Shown one piece after another: positions 34,007-47,271 of a stretch of DNA of 64,000 nt. The DNA lies in the NCBI RefSeq assembly GCF_010389155.1, contig NC_057768.1:40465633-40529632 (forward strand). Reading direction: 5' to 3'. The first letter of the stretch is position 1; each line of letters opens with the position of its first letter. Under the pieces are notes generated by a model. It made no database searches, was not told where the DNA came from, and saw only the letters and a program-made list of their open reading frames with translations. Position numbers and translations under genes: made by a program. This DNA is from Erigeron canadensis. Its lineage: Eukaryota > Streptophyta > Magnoliopsida > Asterales > Asteraceae.

Positions 34007-37000
34007 ATGAAGCGGTGCAGAGATGATGATGATGATGCTTATAGTAGTCCTCAACTCAAGCGGCCAGTGGTTTCTGAACTGTATGTATTTATATATGTAT
34101 ATTTTTTGTATGTTTTATTAAAGTGAATTTTTGATATAAGCTGTTAGTAGATAAATCATAAATGTAGCATCCTTGTCAGTGGTCAAATTTAATTGATAGA
34201 ATCTATAGAAATTTAGGCTTACAGTGGTACTTTCCCCAATACTGTTTAAAGTTAGTTATAAAAGGTGATTAAACGGGGCTTAGTTACATGTTTGTCTACA
34301 CCTGGACTTGAACGTACTCGCAAGTTCGTGGGCTAGGCCACATGCCTTTTGGTTTAGAATAGATTACCCGCTATTATGCTTATCGGGTAACTTGATAACC
34401 TAATTAGATAACTTAGAAGGTTGATGTGGCATGTTAACTGGCATTTTTGATGATTTGGCGTTCATACAGCAAGCCCGCATGGCATGTTTTAGCGGCGGTA
34501 TCGCGGTATCGGTCACCGATTGTCAAAGTTTGAACTTTAATAAAATTCTGTATGAACAATAAATGCGTCTACTATAATGGTTATTTAGGTAAAAACATGT
34601 TGTTGTTTAAACACTCTTAACCCTAAAGTTGATTTTAGACACAGTTTGAAATTTGCAGTGGTAAGTCTTTGGATTAGCCATTGGTTTATTCGTCAAGTTT
34701 TTACATTTAAGGTAACTGATGACTTAGATATAACAGAAGTGATGATACATAATGGTGATTGTAACATGTCAGTAACAAGTAAAATCAGGACTTTTATGAT
34801 ATATTTTTTTCTAGTCTAGGGTTAAACACTAGAGGTGAGTTGGGATATTTCGATGTTGTAGTAGCTTCTGTTTTTTTGGTTGTTGAATGTTTTGATTTGT
34901 TCAATTTTTCTTTTACAATGAAGCTCCGGGCATTGTCAGAAGATGGACAAAGGTAGCTCTCGAAAGTTGACAACTAAGGATGCCCTTAAATACCTTGATA
35001 AAGTTAAAGATATATTTCGCGACGAAAAGGACAAATATGATGAGTTTCTTAAAGTCATGAAAGATTTCAAGGCGCAAAGGTTTGGCTGAGGTGTTGCTTC
35101 ATTCAGTTTTTGTGCTTTATTGGTTTGGAAACATGTTCCTGATTGTAGTTACTATATTCTTTAGAATAAAGACCACAGGTGTCATAGCAAGGGTGAAGGA
35201 TTTGTTTGAAGGGCATCCGGAACTAATTTTGGGTTTCAATCCCTTTCTGCCAAAGGGATTTGAGATCACCCTCCCGCGAGTGGATGATCAAGATCAAATA
35301 AAGAAGCCTTTGGAATATAAAGAAGCTGTTCTATTTGTAAACAAAATAAAGGTTATAACAACATCAAATGTGGTTAGAAATGGTAACCTTAAATTCCATT
35401 TTTTAAAAGTATCTTCTAACAAGATTATTACATGCAGATGAGATTTCAAGGACAAGACCATGTGTACAAATATTTTCTTGATACTTTGAGTAAGTATAGC
35501 AAAGAAAATAAATCCATCAAGGAAGTTCATCAAGAGGTTTGTCATTAAGACTGTTAAATATATGCCATGTACATGCTATAGTGATATCTTTCTTATGTAT
35601 TGTGTTGGTACTTAATTTGTACTTATCATTGCTATCCTCCTTTAGATTGGTGCTCTTCTTAATGATCAGCAAGACCTGCTCAAGGAGTTCATCAATTTTT
35701 TTCCTGATTCTTCTTCGGTAGCAGGATCTAATAATTCTGGTCACTCCAGTAGCAACCATAACTCTGAAAAGGTAACTAATCCAAATTGTTAGTTGAACAT
35801 AGATGCAAATATTCCCGATCAATCTGATATTGGTTATCCTAGTGAAGTAATGATTCATTTACTTGCATATGTTCACATTCGCAAAACTATTCATCGCCGA
35901 TACTCATAATTGGGATTTTCCCTATCCCAGCTCTGTTTTGTGAGTGAATTTTTCATTTGATCACTGATCTGTTCATCATAAGTAAAGAAATACTTTTGGT
36001 ATTCATTGCCAGATTGCTATTGGTTCTCATACTGAAGGCAAGGTCAGTGTTGATCGGCCTGATTCAGATCATGAGAAAGGATGTATTGTGGTTGATAAAG
36101 AGCATAGGAGGAATGATGAGAAAGAAACAGACACATCGGAAGAGACAGAACTCAGAGAAAATCATCTAGATGATAAAGATTCTGATGGAATTAATCGTTT
36201 TACCCAGCATGAACATGTTCATACTCTTGAGGATTCTCTAGCTGAACTATTTCATCAAGGTATCTTCTAATTCAATTAAAGAATGAAACCATGCAATTAT
36301 TTCCCGCCCTTAATTATAAATTTTCATGTTCGGAAGATGTGCATGGCCAAATGCTTTGTCTACGTGAGAAGGTCAAGGAAAGATTGAGTAACTCAGAAGA
36401 TTACCAGACCTTTTTGAAGTGCATTGCTCAGTACTGCACAGAAAATATAACCAGATCACAACTGCAATCGCAGGTAAACTTCTGTAGACAAAATTTAATC
36501 TGTACATTGCCCCTATTGCCATTCAGTGAGTTTATCCTAAAACTGGCCACTTTTGTTCCTTATACATGCTGCAACTTGTCTTTACTTAAATAAGGTCCAT
36601 ATATTAGGATTTATTTGTGTAAATGACTCTTGATAAGTATATAGAGATAAATGTTAATATCATTCATTCAGAGTGATATGCAGTATTTGACTATATATAT
36701 GCTTAAATTGACAGTAGATTACTTCTACTGCGTGACCTCTTTGTGTGGCATAAGTAGATTTTCTGGACAAGTTTGGTAAATTAAAGAAACTTCTATTTTT
36801 GTTAGGTAAATGATTTGCTTGGAGCATATGCGGATCTTGTGGAAGAAGTCAATGAGTTTATAGATCGCAGTGAAATGACAAGTAATTGCTGCTAGATGTT
36901 TTTATTTACCTGCCTAATAAGATTCACTTTTCCTCTGTGATATACAACATTTAAAATCTATTAATGTGTGATGACTCTATCTCTATGAGTAAATGTACAT

Positions 37001-40000
37001 GTAAACTCATGCTCAATGCTTATTTTATATGAATGTCCTCTAATATCATTTAAGAGGTTCATTCCTAAGCAATAGGGTTTTTGTTCATTTTCTCATGTCT
37101 CCCTAGCATGATTTTGACTTCACAAAATTTTTATATATTCACAGAGATGTAATGGTACTATATGTTGTGTTGCTTGTTACAGGATCTGGACCTAAACCAT
37201 CTTCACTTTCCATCAGGGAAAAGTATCTTTCTAAATCGATTCAAGAACTTGACCTTTCTGACTGTGAAAGCTGCACTCCAAGTTACCGGCTTCTGCCAAA
37301 AAATGTAGAAATTTTTACATTAACCGTGTTTCGTTTTTGCACTTTAATTGGGTTCTTTTTATCTAAAATCGGCTTTTTTTTGATACAGTATCCAATTCAG
37401 TCAGCAAGTCAAAAAACAAAGATTGGATTTGAGGTTTTGAATGATCACTGGGTTTCTGTTACTTCTGGAAGCGAGGATTATTCTTTCAAACACATGCGTA
37501 AGAACCAGTATGAAGAGAGTTTATTTCGATGTGAAGATGACAGGTTGGGATTTTCTTTGAAATATAAAGTTACTAAATCTGAACTTTGTCATGTTTCCAT
37601 ATGGCATGTTGACAGATTAAGAATAACTCCTTTACACTACCAAGGATTTCTAGACTTCATTATTAGTTGCTATAACCTTTACAAGAGATATATTTTTTTT
37701 AGAAGGTTGATTGGTTGATGTTTATTTTATTTCAGATTTGAATTGGACATGTTAATAGAAACCGTGAATGTAACAGCCAAACGTGTGGAAGAATTGCTGG
37801 ACAGGATCAACGATAACTCCACCAAGACAGACAATGTGGTTCATATTGAAGACTTCACAGGTGAGAACGGATTACTGACCTTTAGAGGTGGCAAAATTGG
37901 CAAGGGGGCAGGTTGGTTAACTGATCACGACGGAAATTTTGGTACTTTTAGTCGAAAGTTCTAGTTTGTTATAAATAGTTGGTGTGTCAAATATGATTAC
38001 AAACACTAGGTGGATGCCCAGCATTGTGTTTCGATAATTGTTTATTTGGTTATTGCGGTTTCAAGTCGTAGATAATCAGTTTATAGTGTTGGGTATAGTG
38101 AAACGGGCTCTGATGACTATTTAGCGGTCAAATAATCAGTTTTGGAGTAGCTGCAACGAAAAGGGCCATTTAATATGTAAGTTTGTGACTAATCAAAGTT
38201 TGCTGAACACTTAACAACTGTCAACTGATCATCTGATATCAACTTTAAGCAGCAGAAGCACATTCAGACACTATCTATTGGAGCCTTTTTGTTGCATCTC
38301 ATTACCTGATTATTTAATATGACAGTGAATTTATAGTGCTACGACAAACACCACTTATATTATCATGGTAAATGATTTAACTTTTTAAATAGAATGAATT
38401 ATGAGGTTTGTAAGTATGTGTGGATCTATTAGTTGCCTTTCAAAAGATAAAAAAAATAACAAATTAACACTTTGGGCTACATATTAACCATTTAAGCTGC
38501 TTGGTCCAGTTGACCCATTTGATTCATTTTTCTTACCCGTTTGACCCATGAGATATTGATTATAGGCGAAATGATCCATTCGTAAGTAAATGAGCTGACA
38601 TTGCCACCTCCAAATTGACTAAAATCGACTCCCAGTACATCTTATTTATAGCCTTGCTCACTGATTACCTCTATGGCTCAGCTATAAATTTGAAATGCAT
38701 TGGACGTTTATATGGTGATCATGGGCTTGATGTGATGGATGTATTAAGGAAGAACGCATCTCTTGCGTTGCCAGTAATACTAACCCGTCTTAAACAGAAA
38801 CAAGAAGAGTGGCTGAGGTGTCGTGCTGATACTAAAAAGGCTTGGGCAGAAATTTATGCGAAAAATTATCACAAGTCACTTGATCACCGTAGCTTCTATT
38901 TCAAGCAGCAGGATTCAAAGAGCTTGAGTGCTAAAGGTATTGTGTGTGAATGTGTGATCTTTTATATGCGTTAAAGCCGTGATCTTTCTCAAAGTATTTA
39001 TTTAGCAATGTTAACATATTGCAGCTTTGTTGGCCGAAATAAAGGAAATCAGTGAAAATAAGTCTGTAGAGGATAACATTCGTCAGTGTATTGCTCCTGG
39101 AAAAAAACAAAACGCCATTCCACATCAGGAATATAAGTACTCGGATTTGGATATTCATGAAGACTTGTATCAGCTCATGAGTTATGTGGTATCACAAAGT
39201 GGTTCTCCTGACCAAATCGATAAAGCCATGAGGATTTGGATTACTTTTGTTGAACCTATGCTTGGTGTTCCTCCTAGGGTTTCATGTGTATCTGACCAAG
39301 ATGCCACAAAAAGGAGCAGCCGTGCTTCTATAAGCGGCAGTACAGCTGTTAGGCGAAGTGACGGAAAACTTGCCAAGAATGGAGATGAAGTTTATACTGA
39401 AAAGTTAGGCTCTTCTAGAACTAGCCTGTTATATGTTAACAATGGTGTTAAAGAGAATGGTTTATCCAACACCAATGAACATAATTTGATTCCAAGCGTT
39501 TCAATTGCTAGCGACACTCACGTTAAGATAGAAAGAGAGACAACAGGAGAGTTATTGCCAAACAGAGATTCTAAAAAGGATAATTGTGCAGCGTATAGTG
39601 ATCATGGTTCGGAGTCATCCCATAAGTCGAAAGAAATTATCATGACCAAAATTATGTATCAAAACAATCATCAGCAAGGTGGCTTAGAAAACAAAGCAGG
39701 TGTGAATACTTTTGAGAACGGTGATGATTCGGGAAGTGAATCCGATGATGTGGAGGATTTCTCTCCCGAAGAACATGATAACAATGGTGAGAGTGAAGGC
39801 GTAGTGGATGGGATGGGTGACGACACCTGTCCAGTTTCCGAACATTTTCTAAAAAGAATGAAACCACTTATGCTTCATGTTCCCGCAACATTGCACAGTA
39901 AAGCGAATAAATCTCGGGTCTTCTATGGAAATGATGACTTTTATGTTTTCTTCAGGCTTCATCAAGTAAATTCTACAATCTTGCACCCCAGCTTGTTGCG

Positions 40001-43000
40001 ATAATTAGTTATTTTGTTTTTGTTTTTCATTGCTTATGTTATTAATTAACAGATATTGTACTCACGTCTGGAGGAGGCAAAGGAAAAGTCCTTGGTCGAA
40101 AGATGGAGGGGTTCAAATGATACAACACCTACCGATTCATATGCTAGGTGTTTTACCTATATATAATAATACATTTCTTTGTCTGTTTCCCCAAATTTTT
40201 AAGAGGCCATTTTGTAAACCTTTTTTTTTTTTTTTTTTTTTTATCTCCTTATGTAATGCAGATTCTTAGATCTACTCTATAGTTTTCTTGATGGTGCTAT
40301 TGATAGCGCAAAATATGAGGATGAATGTCGGACTGTTCTTGGCACTTGGTCATTCCCTGTCTTCACATTGGACAAGTTAATAGACAAACTAACTAAACTG
40401 GTGATATGCTCATTTCTCTGTCTCTAGTGTTTTTTATTTAATATGCACCCGTGTTCTCAAATTTGACATCGAGTTTTTCATTCACAATGCCTTCCACAGC
40501 TACTATCCATCACAATGGATGATGTTAATAACAAGCTTCTCGATCTCTTTGCATATGAATGTTTAAGAAAGACGGAGAGATTTGTAGACGAACTCTATAA
40601 TGCAAACGCGAGCGTGATTGTTAATGACTCGAAGATCTTCCGGTTTGAGTGTGTAAGTTGTTCTGTAGATCTCACTTGTTTTCTAGTTTAGTACCTTATA
40701 TTAGAGGTGGAAACATGGGCCCGTCAGCTAACCACTAAAAATGGGGTTTTTTTCATGGCTTTGGGGACTTGAACCGAGTTGACGCAAAACACTCTTGTTC
40801 AAAAGTTGTAAAAAGCTATATGGGTCGCTTGTGTGTCAAGTATGGTTTAGAATTACATAATATATCATTCAGATTTTTGAATAGAATGGTTTGGGAGGCT
40901 CTATGCATTGAATATATCCTTTGGGCGAGTTTGATCATTTGACCCATATCCTTATTTCTTTAGAATCCGGTTGTACTGTTAGAGATAAAACGTAGTCCAA
41001 ATCGATCCATTCACAAGTATTGTTTTGCTGCAGTCATCAATCCCAGAAACATGTCGACAAACCCAATTAACTATACAGATACTAAACTTCGGATATGAGA
41101 AGTCTGAACCATCAGCTTCTATGATGGACCCAAATTTTGCAGCATATCTAAGAACTCAACTTCTTTCAGTTGATTCTTTGAAAAAGAGGCACAGGATCTT
41201 CTTGAAGAGGTACATGCCTACATGGTTGTCATTGGGAGTTTTATGCATCAACCTTGTCTTAAACCTGCTAATAAACCATCCATAAGATGTTTGTTTTTGT
41301 TCGTTACACTCAATTAACTTCATGTCAACTACTTAGCCTCTGATATGATATGCTTCAAACTAATTTAAGCAAGCAAGCTTTACTTTCTTATTGACATGGG
41401 CGCAATTTAGGGCTGGTTTGTACCTGGGCGAATTTGAGTTTAAAATATTGTAATTCAATTTGGGTTATGTCCTCGTATAAATAAATCCGTGTAACCCATA
41501 TAACCCAAAGTTAGACCCACAACAAAAAACCTATTGCACATTGTATTCTTTCAAAAAATGAGCAATGAACATTTGATTCATGCCACTGTACTTGTATGCA
41601 GTTGGACGTTGAAATCGACCAGACACTCTCATCTTCAAAACTGATACATGTCATGCTTATTCAAGAAAATTTTTAACTTCATCTAACTCATAAATAGATA
41701 TTTGATACGAACCCATCCCATAATAGGCTCGCACCAAGCCATAAGCTCGGTGTAGAACTCACTCCAAAAGCTAGCTCAAAGAAGGAGGGGACACCATGAC
41801 TTATAAACCACTACCAATCCCATACTTGGCCGAATCATATCAATACCCCACCCTTTGAAGAGCCAACGTCCTCGTTGGTCACGGTTTGCACCCTTCTCCT
41901 TGGGTCCAAGCCACCACTCCATAGGTCACCACTCTGAGTGTTTGGAACCTCATACGAACCCATCCCATAATAGGCTCGCACCATGCCATAAGCTCGGTGC
42001 AGAACTCACTCCCAAAAGCTAGCTCAAAGGAGAACAAAGAAGGAATCCATAAAAACTTAGGAGGGAACACCTTGACTTATAAACCAACAACCAATCCCAT
42101 ACTTGGCTGATGTGGAATCATATCAATATTGCAAATACAAGTGTCGGTTAATATATGCTGACTGTTTAAAAAGTTGTTGGTGTCAAGTTTATGCACAATG
42201 AATGTTATTTTTCAAATATTAAATACAATAAGTATGTCCTATAAGTGATCCTTTGACCAAAAAAGTTATATACCCTAACTCGAGTTTTAGAACTGACGGA
42301 GCAGCATATTCATAACCCAATTTCTATCGTTCATGTCTGCTGTGAATGCTAATTAGTTATTATGGAGGAAAACATGTTCTAAGCTCTCACATGCACAGGA
42401 ATAAGGGGAAATATACTTGCGATGATGAGGACTTGGAAATGACTAAGGCCATGGAAGGATTTCATATCTTAAACGGGTTAGAGTTTAAGATAGCTGCCTT
42501 TACGCACAAGGTAAATCTTACTCCCTTGGGTCGTGGGAATTGCAATACTTTCTTTCTATTCAGAAGTCCATGGTAATTTCAAACTTCCATTTTCTGAAAA
42601 AGATCCAAAGTAAGGATCACTTATTTAGTTATTACCCATTTCATCGCTATAAATCAGTTTGGTCTACAATATTCTTCAAGTCATCTGAGAGAGAGTAATT
42701 TCGACTCATTTACTTATGACTTGGTTGATTTGGGGTATGTTTTATCTCTAGTCAGAAAGTAAAAAGTTAGCATAAAGGAACCATGTCAGGTTGGTAGAAT
42801 GCATCCCAAAATGTATCTTTAATGCATTAAACCTGCTAGATATTCAGCAATTGGATGAACATTGAGATGATGTATTTGTTGTAATCATATTAAACATACT
42901 GATTGTCCATGAGATATAAAAAGATTTGAACTTAAAGTGTTTCATGTCAAGTTGTCAAACCAACCTGACCAGTGTCTACCTGCACAAACCTGCTTTGATC

Positions 43001-43224
43001 TGTTACCTAACTCATTCAAACTGTCCTCTCTGTTTGTTTGACAGATATACTATCTTATGGGCACATCAGATTCGTTGGTGCGAATTGGCAGAAAAAGATT
43101 CAAGACGCGCATGCTGTCTCATGAACGTGCTAATTCTTCAAATGGCCTCTCTCTTAGAGCGATGAAATTCCGTAACCTGTTGGTCTCTAGGATTCAATCC
43201 ATGGAAATAAGACATGCAGTTTGA
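34007..43224 (+). CDS. SNL: SIN3-like transcriptional corepressor
   Basis: SIN3 proteins scaffold histone-deacetylase repressor complexes in the nucleus. My 19 exons: 34007-34080, 34924-35079, 35165-35351, 35438-35536, 35646-35771, 36013-36259, 36337-36473, 36806-36881, 37183-37304, 37389-37543, 37736-37860, 38682-38936, 39025-39965, 40053-40147, 40262-40400, 40500-40652, 41034-41209, 42399-42510, 43045-43224. All introns are GT-AG; the total is 3,555 nt with no internal stop (1,184 residues). Domains in order: PAH1 (about 40-110), PAH2 (about 120-190), PAH3 (about 285-360), the HDAC-interacting region (about 375-500, with [15 protein letters not shown]), an acidic linker in exon 13, and the Sin3 C-terminal domain (about 830-1090). 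The start M-K-R matches plant SIN3-like proteins. An AG two bases before the ATG suggests a 5' UTR intron. Which SNL paralogue it is cannot be told. Confidence 0.93.
40221..40242. repeat. T22 tract before a SIN3-like splice acceptor
   Basis: A run of 22 T bases lies 18 bp before the acceptor of exon 15 (40262) and forms its polypyrimidine tract. It is prone to length change. Confidence 0.85.
41703..42125 (-). mobile_element. TRIM-like miniature LTR element in SIN3-like intron 17
   Basis: A 423 bp element flanked by a perfect 5 bp duplication ATATT (41698-41702 and 42126-42130). Two direct terminal repeats, 41703-41842 (140 bp) and 41950-42125 (176 bp), share ACGAACCCATCCCATAATAG and CCATAAGCTCGGTG blocks. 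On the minus strand they begin TGATATGATTC and end TCGTATCA/TCGTATGA. The 107 bp centre contains a purine tract AAAGGGTGGGG just before the downstream repeat on the minus strand, which sets the orientation. No coding sequence; the primer-binding site was not identified. It sits in the 1.19 kb intron between exons 17 and 18. Confidence 0.82.
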
Positions 43225-44761
43225 TGAGGTAATTTCATTATTACGAATATATGAGTTGCAGAAAAGTAGTTGCCCAGTTTACTAATTTTCATAAAAACTC
43301 CCTACATGATTAACTTAACACAAAAAAGTCAATATTTATATCTTTCTTTCATATGTTCCCAATTGTTGGCTCTTATAAGGTTTTTATCACTGATTCTAAA
43401 ATGTGATTAGTACAGTATAGGTTGGTTTCACCTTCCAAGTTACAGTAGTATATGTATATTTATCATATATTTATTAGTTAGGAGTAAGTTATCTTTGTTT
43501 CAGGATAATAATTGGCTTTAATCTTGATACTGGGAACATACGAAAACTGAAATATTGTGTTCAGAAGATTATCAATCAATACAAGTGAATAAATAAACAT
43601 TGACTGAGTTTTTCTTAAACTACTAATTTAATAATAAAAGTAAGGTCAATCATACAGAAAATAACAAAACCATGACGCCTACATTTGGAAACTAAACTAG
43701 TATGCTTTGATGAGTAATTAGCACCACATATTATTTTGGGTTTTTTTTTATAGTTCTTTTATTTTAAATTTCACCATATCTGTAATCACTGTAAATGTTA
43801 TCTCATTTTCACCTTTGTATGCTACACAAACTTGGGGTAAAAAAAATTCTAGTAATGGAAAACTGTTATCTTGTGCTCCTAGCTTTTAGCTGAACCATTG
43901 TTAAAGTAATGAATAAAAACGTTATAAAGTACTAACAGGGTGAATATTGTTTCGATTATTCATTTATTCCACTTTTAAATGTACTGAGTTTTTATACATC
44001 TTCTTTTACCTTTTCCTGAATTGGCCCAGACATTCCCTAACTTGTTGGAGTTGACTTTTAGTCCTCCTAAAACTACCGAGTTTATCTTAAAGTTATTATA
44101 AATTACATTCAGAAATCGTTATCTTCTTCTTCATCATCCTTTTCTTTAATTGGCACAGGTGCTGCAAACATGTTACAAAGGAAGTGTATGACAAAGTAAC
44201 ATCTTTCTAATCAAAGTGCTTCGTGGTTCTATTGGCCATTTAGTTTTTACGAGTCTGGAAAAGACTTTGAGGTATCATGCGGCAATTTTAAGCCTCTTCC
44301 TATGAATGGATCACAGTTATTTCCAACAATTAATCAATACATTAGTTTCTTCATAATTCAGTTTCCGAGACATTTTCAAAAATATGAAACTTGGCTATAA
44401 GTTAGAAAGACAATAGGGAACCTATGGCAGAGATTATTACTACAATCCTGTTTTCTTTTTTCTAAAGTATAGAGTAATGAAATGAAATTGTTGTTTCAAC
44501 TACATTGAAGAGATTATTACTATATTCTGCCTTTTTTTTTCTTCTTCTGTAATCTGGAGTAATGAAATTGTGCCCCTCTGTACCAGTCACTCTTTAACAG
44601 ATTTGCTGCATCTTTGAAGCTGTTGCAGATCCATGCCAGGAGTAGAATACGCCGACTCAAAATTATAACGATATCAAGTAAATAAAAATTAAATAATTAA
44701 TGTAGTGTTAAATCCAAAAGTAATTTGCGGTTACCATAAGTTTGTTTTTTCTTTTAAAAAA
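43225..44761. other. 3' flank of the SIN3-like gene, no gene seen
   Basis: AT-rich. The first few hundred bases should hold the SIN3-like 3' UTR. No independent reading frame with a recognisable domain was found. Confidence 0.55.
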
Positions 44762-45160
44762 CGAGACAAAGTATCCACGCATTGCGGCGGTGAGATGGTG
44801 GGGGTGATAGGTCATAAAGTATGATAGATAATAGGAGGTGATAGGTTATAAAGTGTGATAGCCAAATGTCTTAGCTGTTTGTCTAAAGTATATCGAATGA
44901 CATATCTAATGAAAGAACATGAAATTTTAAGAACACATATATAATTTTTATAATTTATTGATGTATAGTTTTTGAAATAGAAGATTTTGAATAAATTAGA
45001 AGAATAAAATGATTTATGGATGATAGTATAAAAATAAGTGGATGAAATTTTAAGAGAGAGAAAATGAATGGTTGAGATTTCTTTTAATGATATTATATGA
45101 ATGTTAATGTTGAAAAGTTAGAAAGTTCAAAAGTGGATTTGTTTTATAATATAGCATAGA
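44762..45160 (-). mobile_element. Short Helitron-like element
   Basis: On the minus strand the 5' end is TCTATGCTATATTATAAAAC at 45160, preceded by A. The 3' end has CCGCCGCAATGCGTGG then ATACTTTGTCTCG and a T. The terminal CTCG in place of CTAG is degenerate. About 400 bp, no coding content. Confidence 0.55.
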
Positions 45161-45307
45161 TAAGACAAACTAAAACGGTACCTAGAACGTCAAATTAGAG
45201 CGTTAAGTTAGGAATGGTGGATAAAATTTAATGGGGTGTCATTTTGTATATTTGAAAGTCTTCTAAGGGAAGAGATTGAATATTTGATAGTAGAGACCAT
45301 TTCTTAA

Positions 45308-46268
45308 GGGACAGTTTGGTTCATAAAATGTTTTTTTGAATGAATTGAAATCATTGAAATCTCTAAAAAAAATTGGAATTTGAAGGAAATTGGAATCTGA
45401 AAATTTTAATATTAATCTAATGTTTGATTGACAAAGTTACCCTTTGATTTTTATTATGTTTTTTTTTCATTAGATATTATTGTATACATCTCATCTAAAT
45501 AATAATAATAATAAATATAAATATAAATAGTAAATATAGATAACATATATACCCACCGATGATAATTATGCACAGACTACCCATATTCACAACACCATAT
45601 TTGCCAAAGAATAAAACCCATCACGATGCATCTTCTCCGACGGCTTCTTTGACTTTGTTCAACACTACACGCCACACATACCACTATATTCGAAACCCCC
45701 TTATTAATCTCTCTAGCGACTTTATTCATCACAATCTAACTTACTCACACAAAAACAGTCGTCATTGGTGGGGCGGTTGTTATTTCGGTAAGCATCTAAC
45801 AATGGTGGTTGTTACTCTGGTAACCATCGGCGGTGGTTTCTGTTTCTCTTGTAAGCGACAACGGTTGTGGCTATTGTTTTTCCGGTAAGCAGCGGTGACG
45901 GCTACTGTTTCTCCGGTAAGTGACAACGGTGGTGGCTATGGTTATAGCAGCGATACGTGGTGGTCATTGTTATTACGGTAAGCTACTATTACTTCATTCC
46001 ATCAAAAGAAAAGAAGGGAGTCAGACTGGATAATTGATTAAAGGTTTCATTATAGAGAGAGTTTTTTTTTTATCAAATAGTTGAATTCCATTGGAATTGC
46101 AAACATTCCATCACTATATTAAAGGAATTACAAATTCAGTGTTTTAAGGAATTTGGTGGAAAGTTATAAATTCCAATTCCATCATTTTTCTTAACCAAAC
46201 GTGATTAGGAATGGAATTCAAATTCCAATTCCTATGAATTCCAAGGAATTCCGCGAACCAAACACCCC
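45308..46268. mobile_element. PIF/Harbinger-type non-autonomous element
   Basis: 961 bp between TAA direct repeats (45305-45307 and 46269-46271). The ends are imperfect inverted repeats: GGGACAGTTTGGTTC on the left, GGGGTGTTTGGTTC on the right read inward. A 3 bp TAA/TTA target and a GTTTGGTT terminus are typical of PIF/Harbinger elements. No transposase. The interior holds a degenerate ~40 bp repeat (45770-45985). A 109-codon open frame inside shows no domain and is not called. Confidence 0.7.
45770..45985 (+). repeat. ~40 bp GC-richer tandem repeat in the Harbinger-type element
   Basis: Four to five degenerate units contain GGTGGYTRTTGTTTCTCCGG followed by TAAGCGACAAC. The composition is clearly richer in G than the flanks. 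Confidence 0.6.
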
Positions 46269-46439
46269 TAAGTCTTTAAGGAAAGAGATTGGATATTTAA
46301 AAAAAAAGAAGAAGTCTAGATTATGTCATTATGTATAAATATAAATTCAATGGGTGTCCGCGCATTTCTAAGAACCCAAACCTTTTTTTATAAAAATCGA
46401 TTGAAATTTTTTATTTTTTAAAATTTTTTATATGGGACC

Positions 46440-46530
46440 CCACTACGGCGCAGTGAGGTAAAACACACCCACTGCGGCGCAGTGGAAACCCATAGCTTAA
46501 ACTGACCAAAAGCCCACTGCGGCGCAGTGG
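46440..46530. repeat. Three copies of a 17-nt odd palindrome
   Basis: CCACTGCGGCGCAGTGG occurs exactly at 46469-46485 and 46514-46530, with 8-bp arms around a single G. A diverged copy is at 46440-46456. Spacing between copies is irregular (~29 and 45 bp). Confidence 0.88.
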
Positions 46531-47148
46531 GACTTACTGAACAGGAACTTTTTTGAGAAAAATCCATTTTTCCTGCACAAAGATTTTTAACATCAAACTT
46601 CAAAACACCATTTCACATCTAAACTTTTCAAAAGCTAAACTAAACATTTTGAGACATACAAAAACATCTTTACAAAAAGATTTGCCATCCATGAACTATC
46701 AACAACAACATTGTTTCACAAGTGGGTCATCACCCATCTTGGATAATCATCTAATCATGTACATGTTTCTTCCAAAAACTTACAATTCCACCTTAACCTC
46801 AAATTTCCAGAAATGTACCAAAACACATTAACCAAAAGAACTTGTATCAAGAGCCATTAAGTACAAAAGGGATATTCTACCCAAGTTACTCATATGCCAA
46901 CCTTTGAGATGACAAAAACCTTCAACTTGATCTTCACTCTAACGCTTCTTTACTCTTGCTACTACTAATTCCTATAAAAGAGTTAAACAACTAAAACGTA
47001 AGTTACGCTTAGTGGATGCATACACATATAATCATAATCATGTCGTTTCAACTTTGTGCATCAAGCACCATATAAGCCTAGCAAACTAGCCTTTTCATAC
47101 AAATCAAACAACATACATTCAACTTTCAACATGGCCATGGACAATTTG

Positions 47149-47271
47149 GCTAGTAGAAATTTACCTACCTACTAGCTCTTGCATACAATATGACTAGTAG
47201 GAATTTACCCACATACTAGTACTCAAAATAAATCAACTAATGGGTCATAGGAATTTACCCACCTATGACCT
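47149..47271. repeat. Three hairpins with conserved loop and changed arms
   Basis: Three ~28-nt units about 45-50 bp apart share a loop core AATTTACC. The arms are GCTAGTAG/CTACTAGC, ACTAGTA/TACTAGT and GGTCATAGG/CCTATGACC. Arms stay complementary within each unit though their sequence differs between units. Confidence 0.85.

Noticed and set aside
34007..43224. SIN3-like gene as a pseudogene, because of many short separate frames
   Set aside because: Nineteen exons with GT-AG borders join into one frame of 3,555 nt with no stop, so it is an ordinary intron-rich gene.
45559..45888. 109-codon open frame in the Harbinger-type element
   Set aside because: It runs into the internal repeat, has no domain and does not resemble a transposase.
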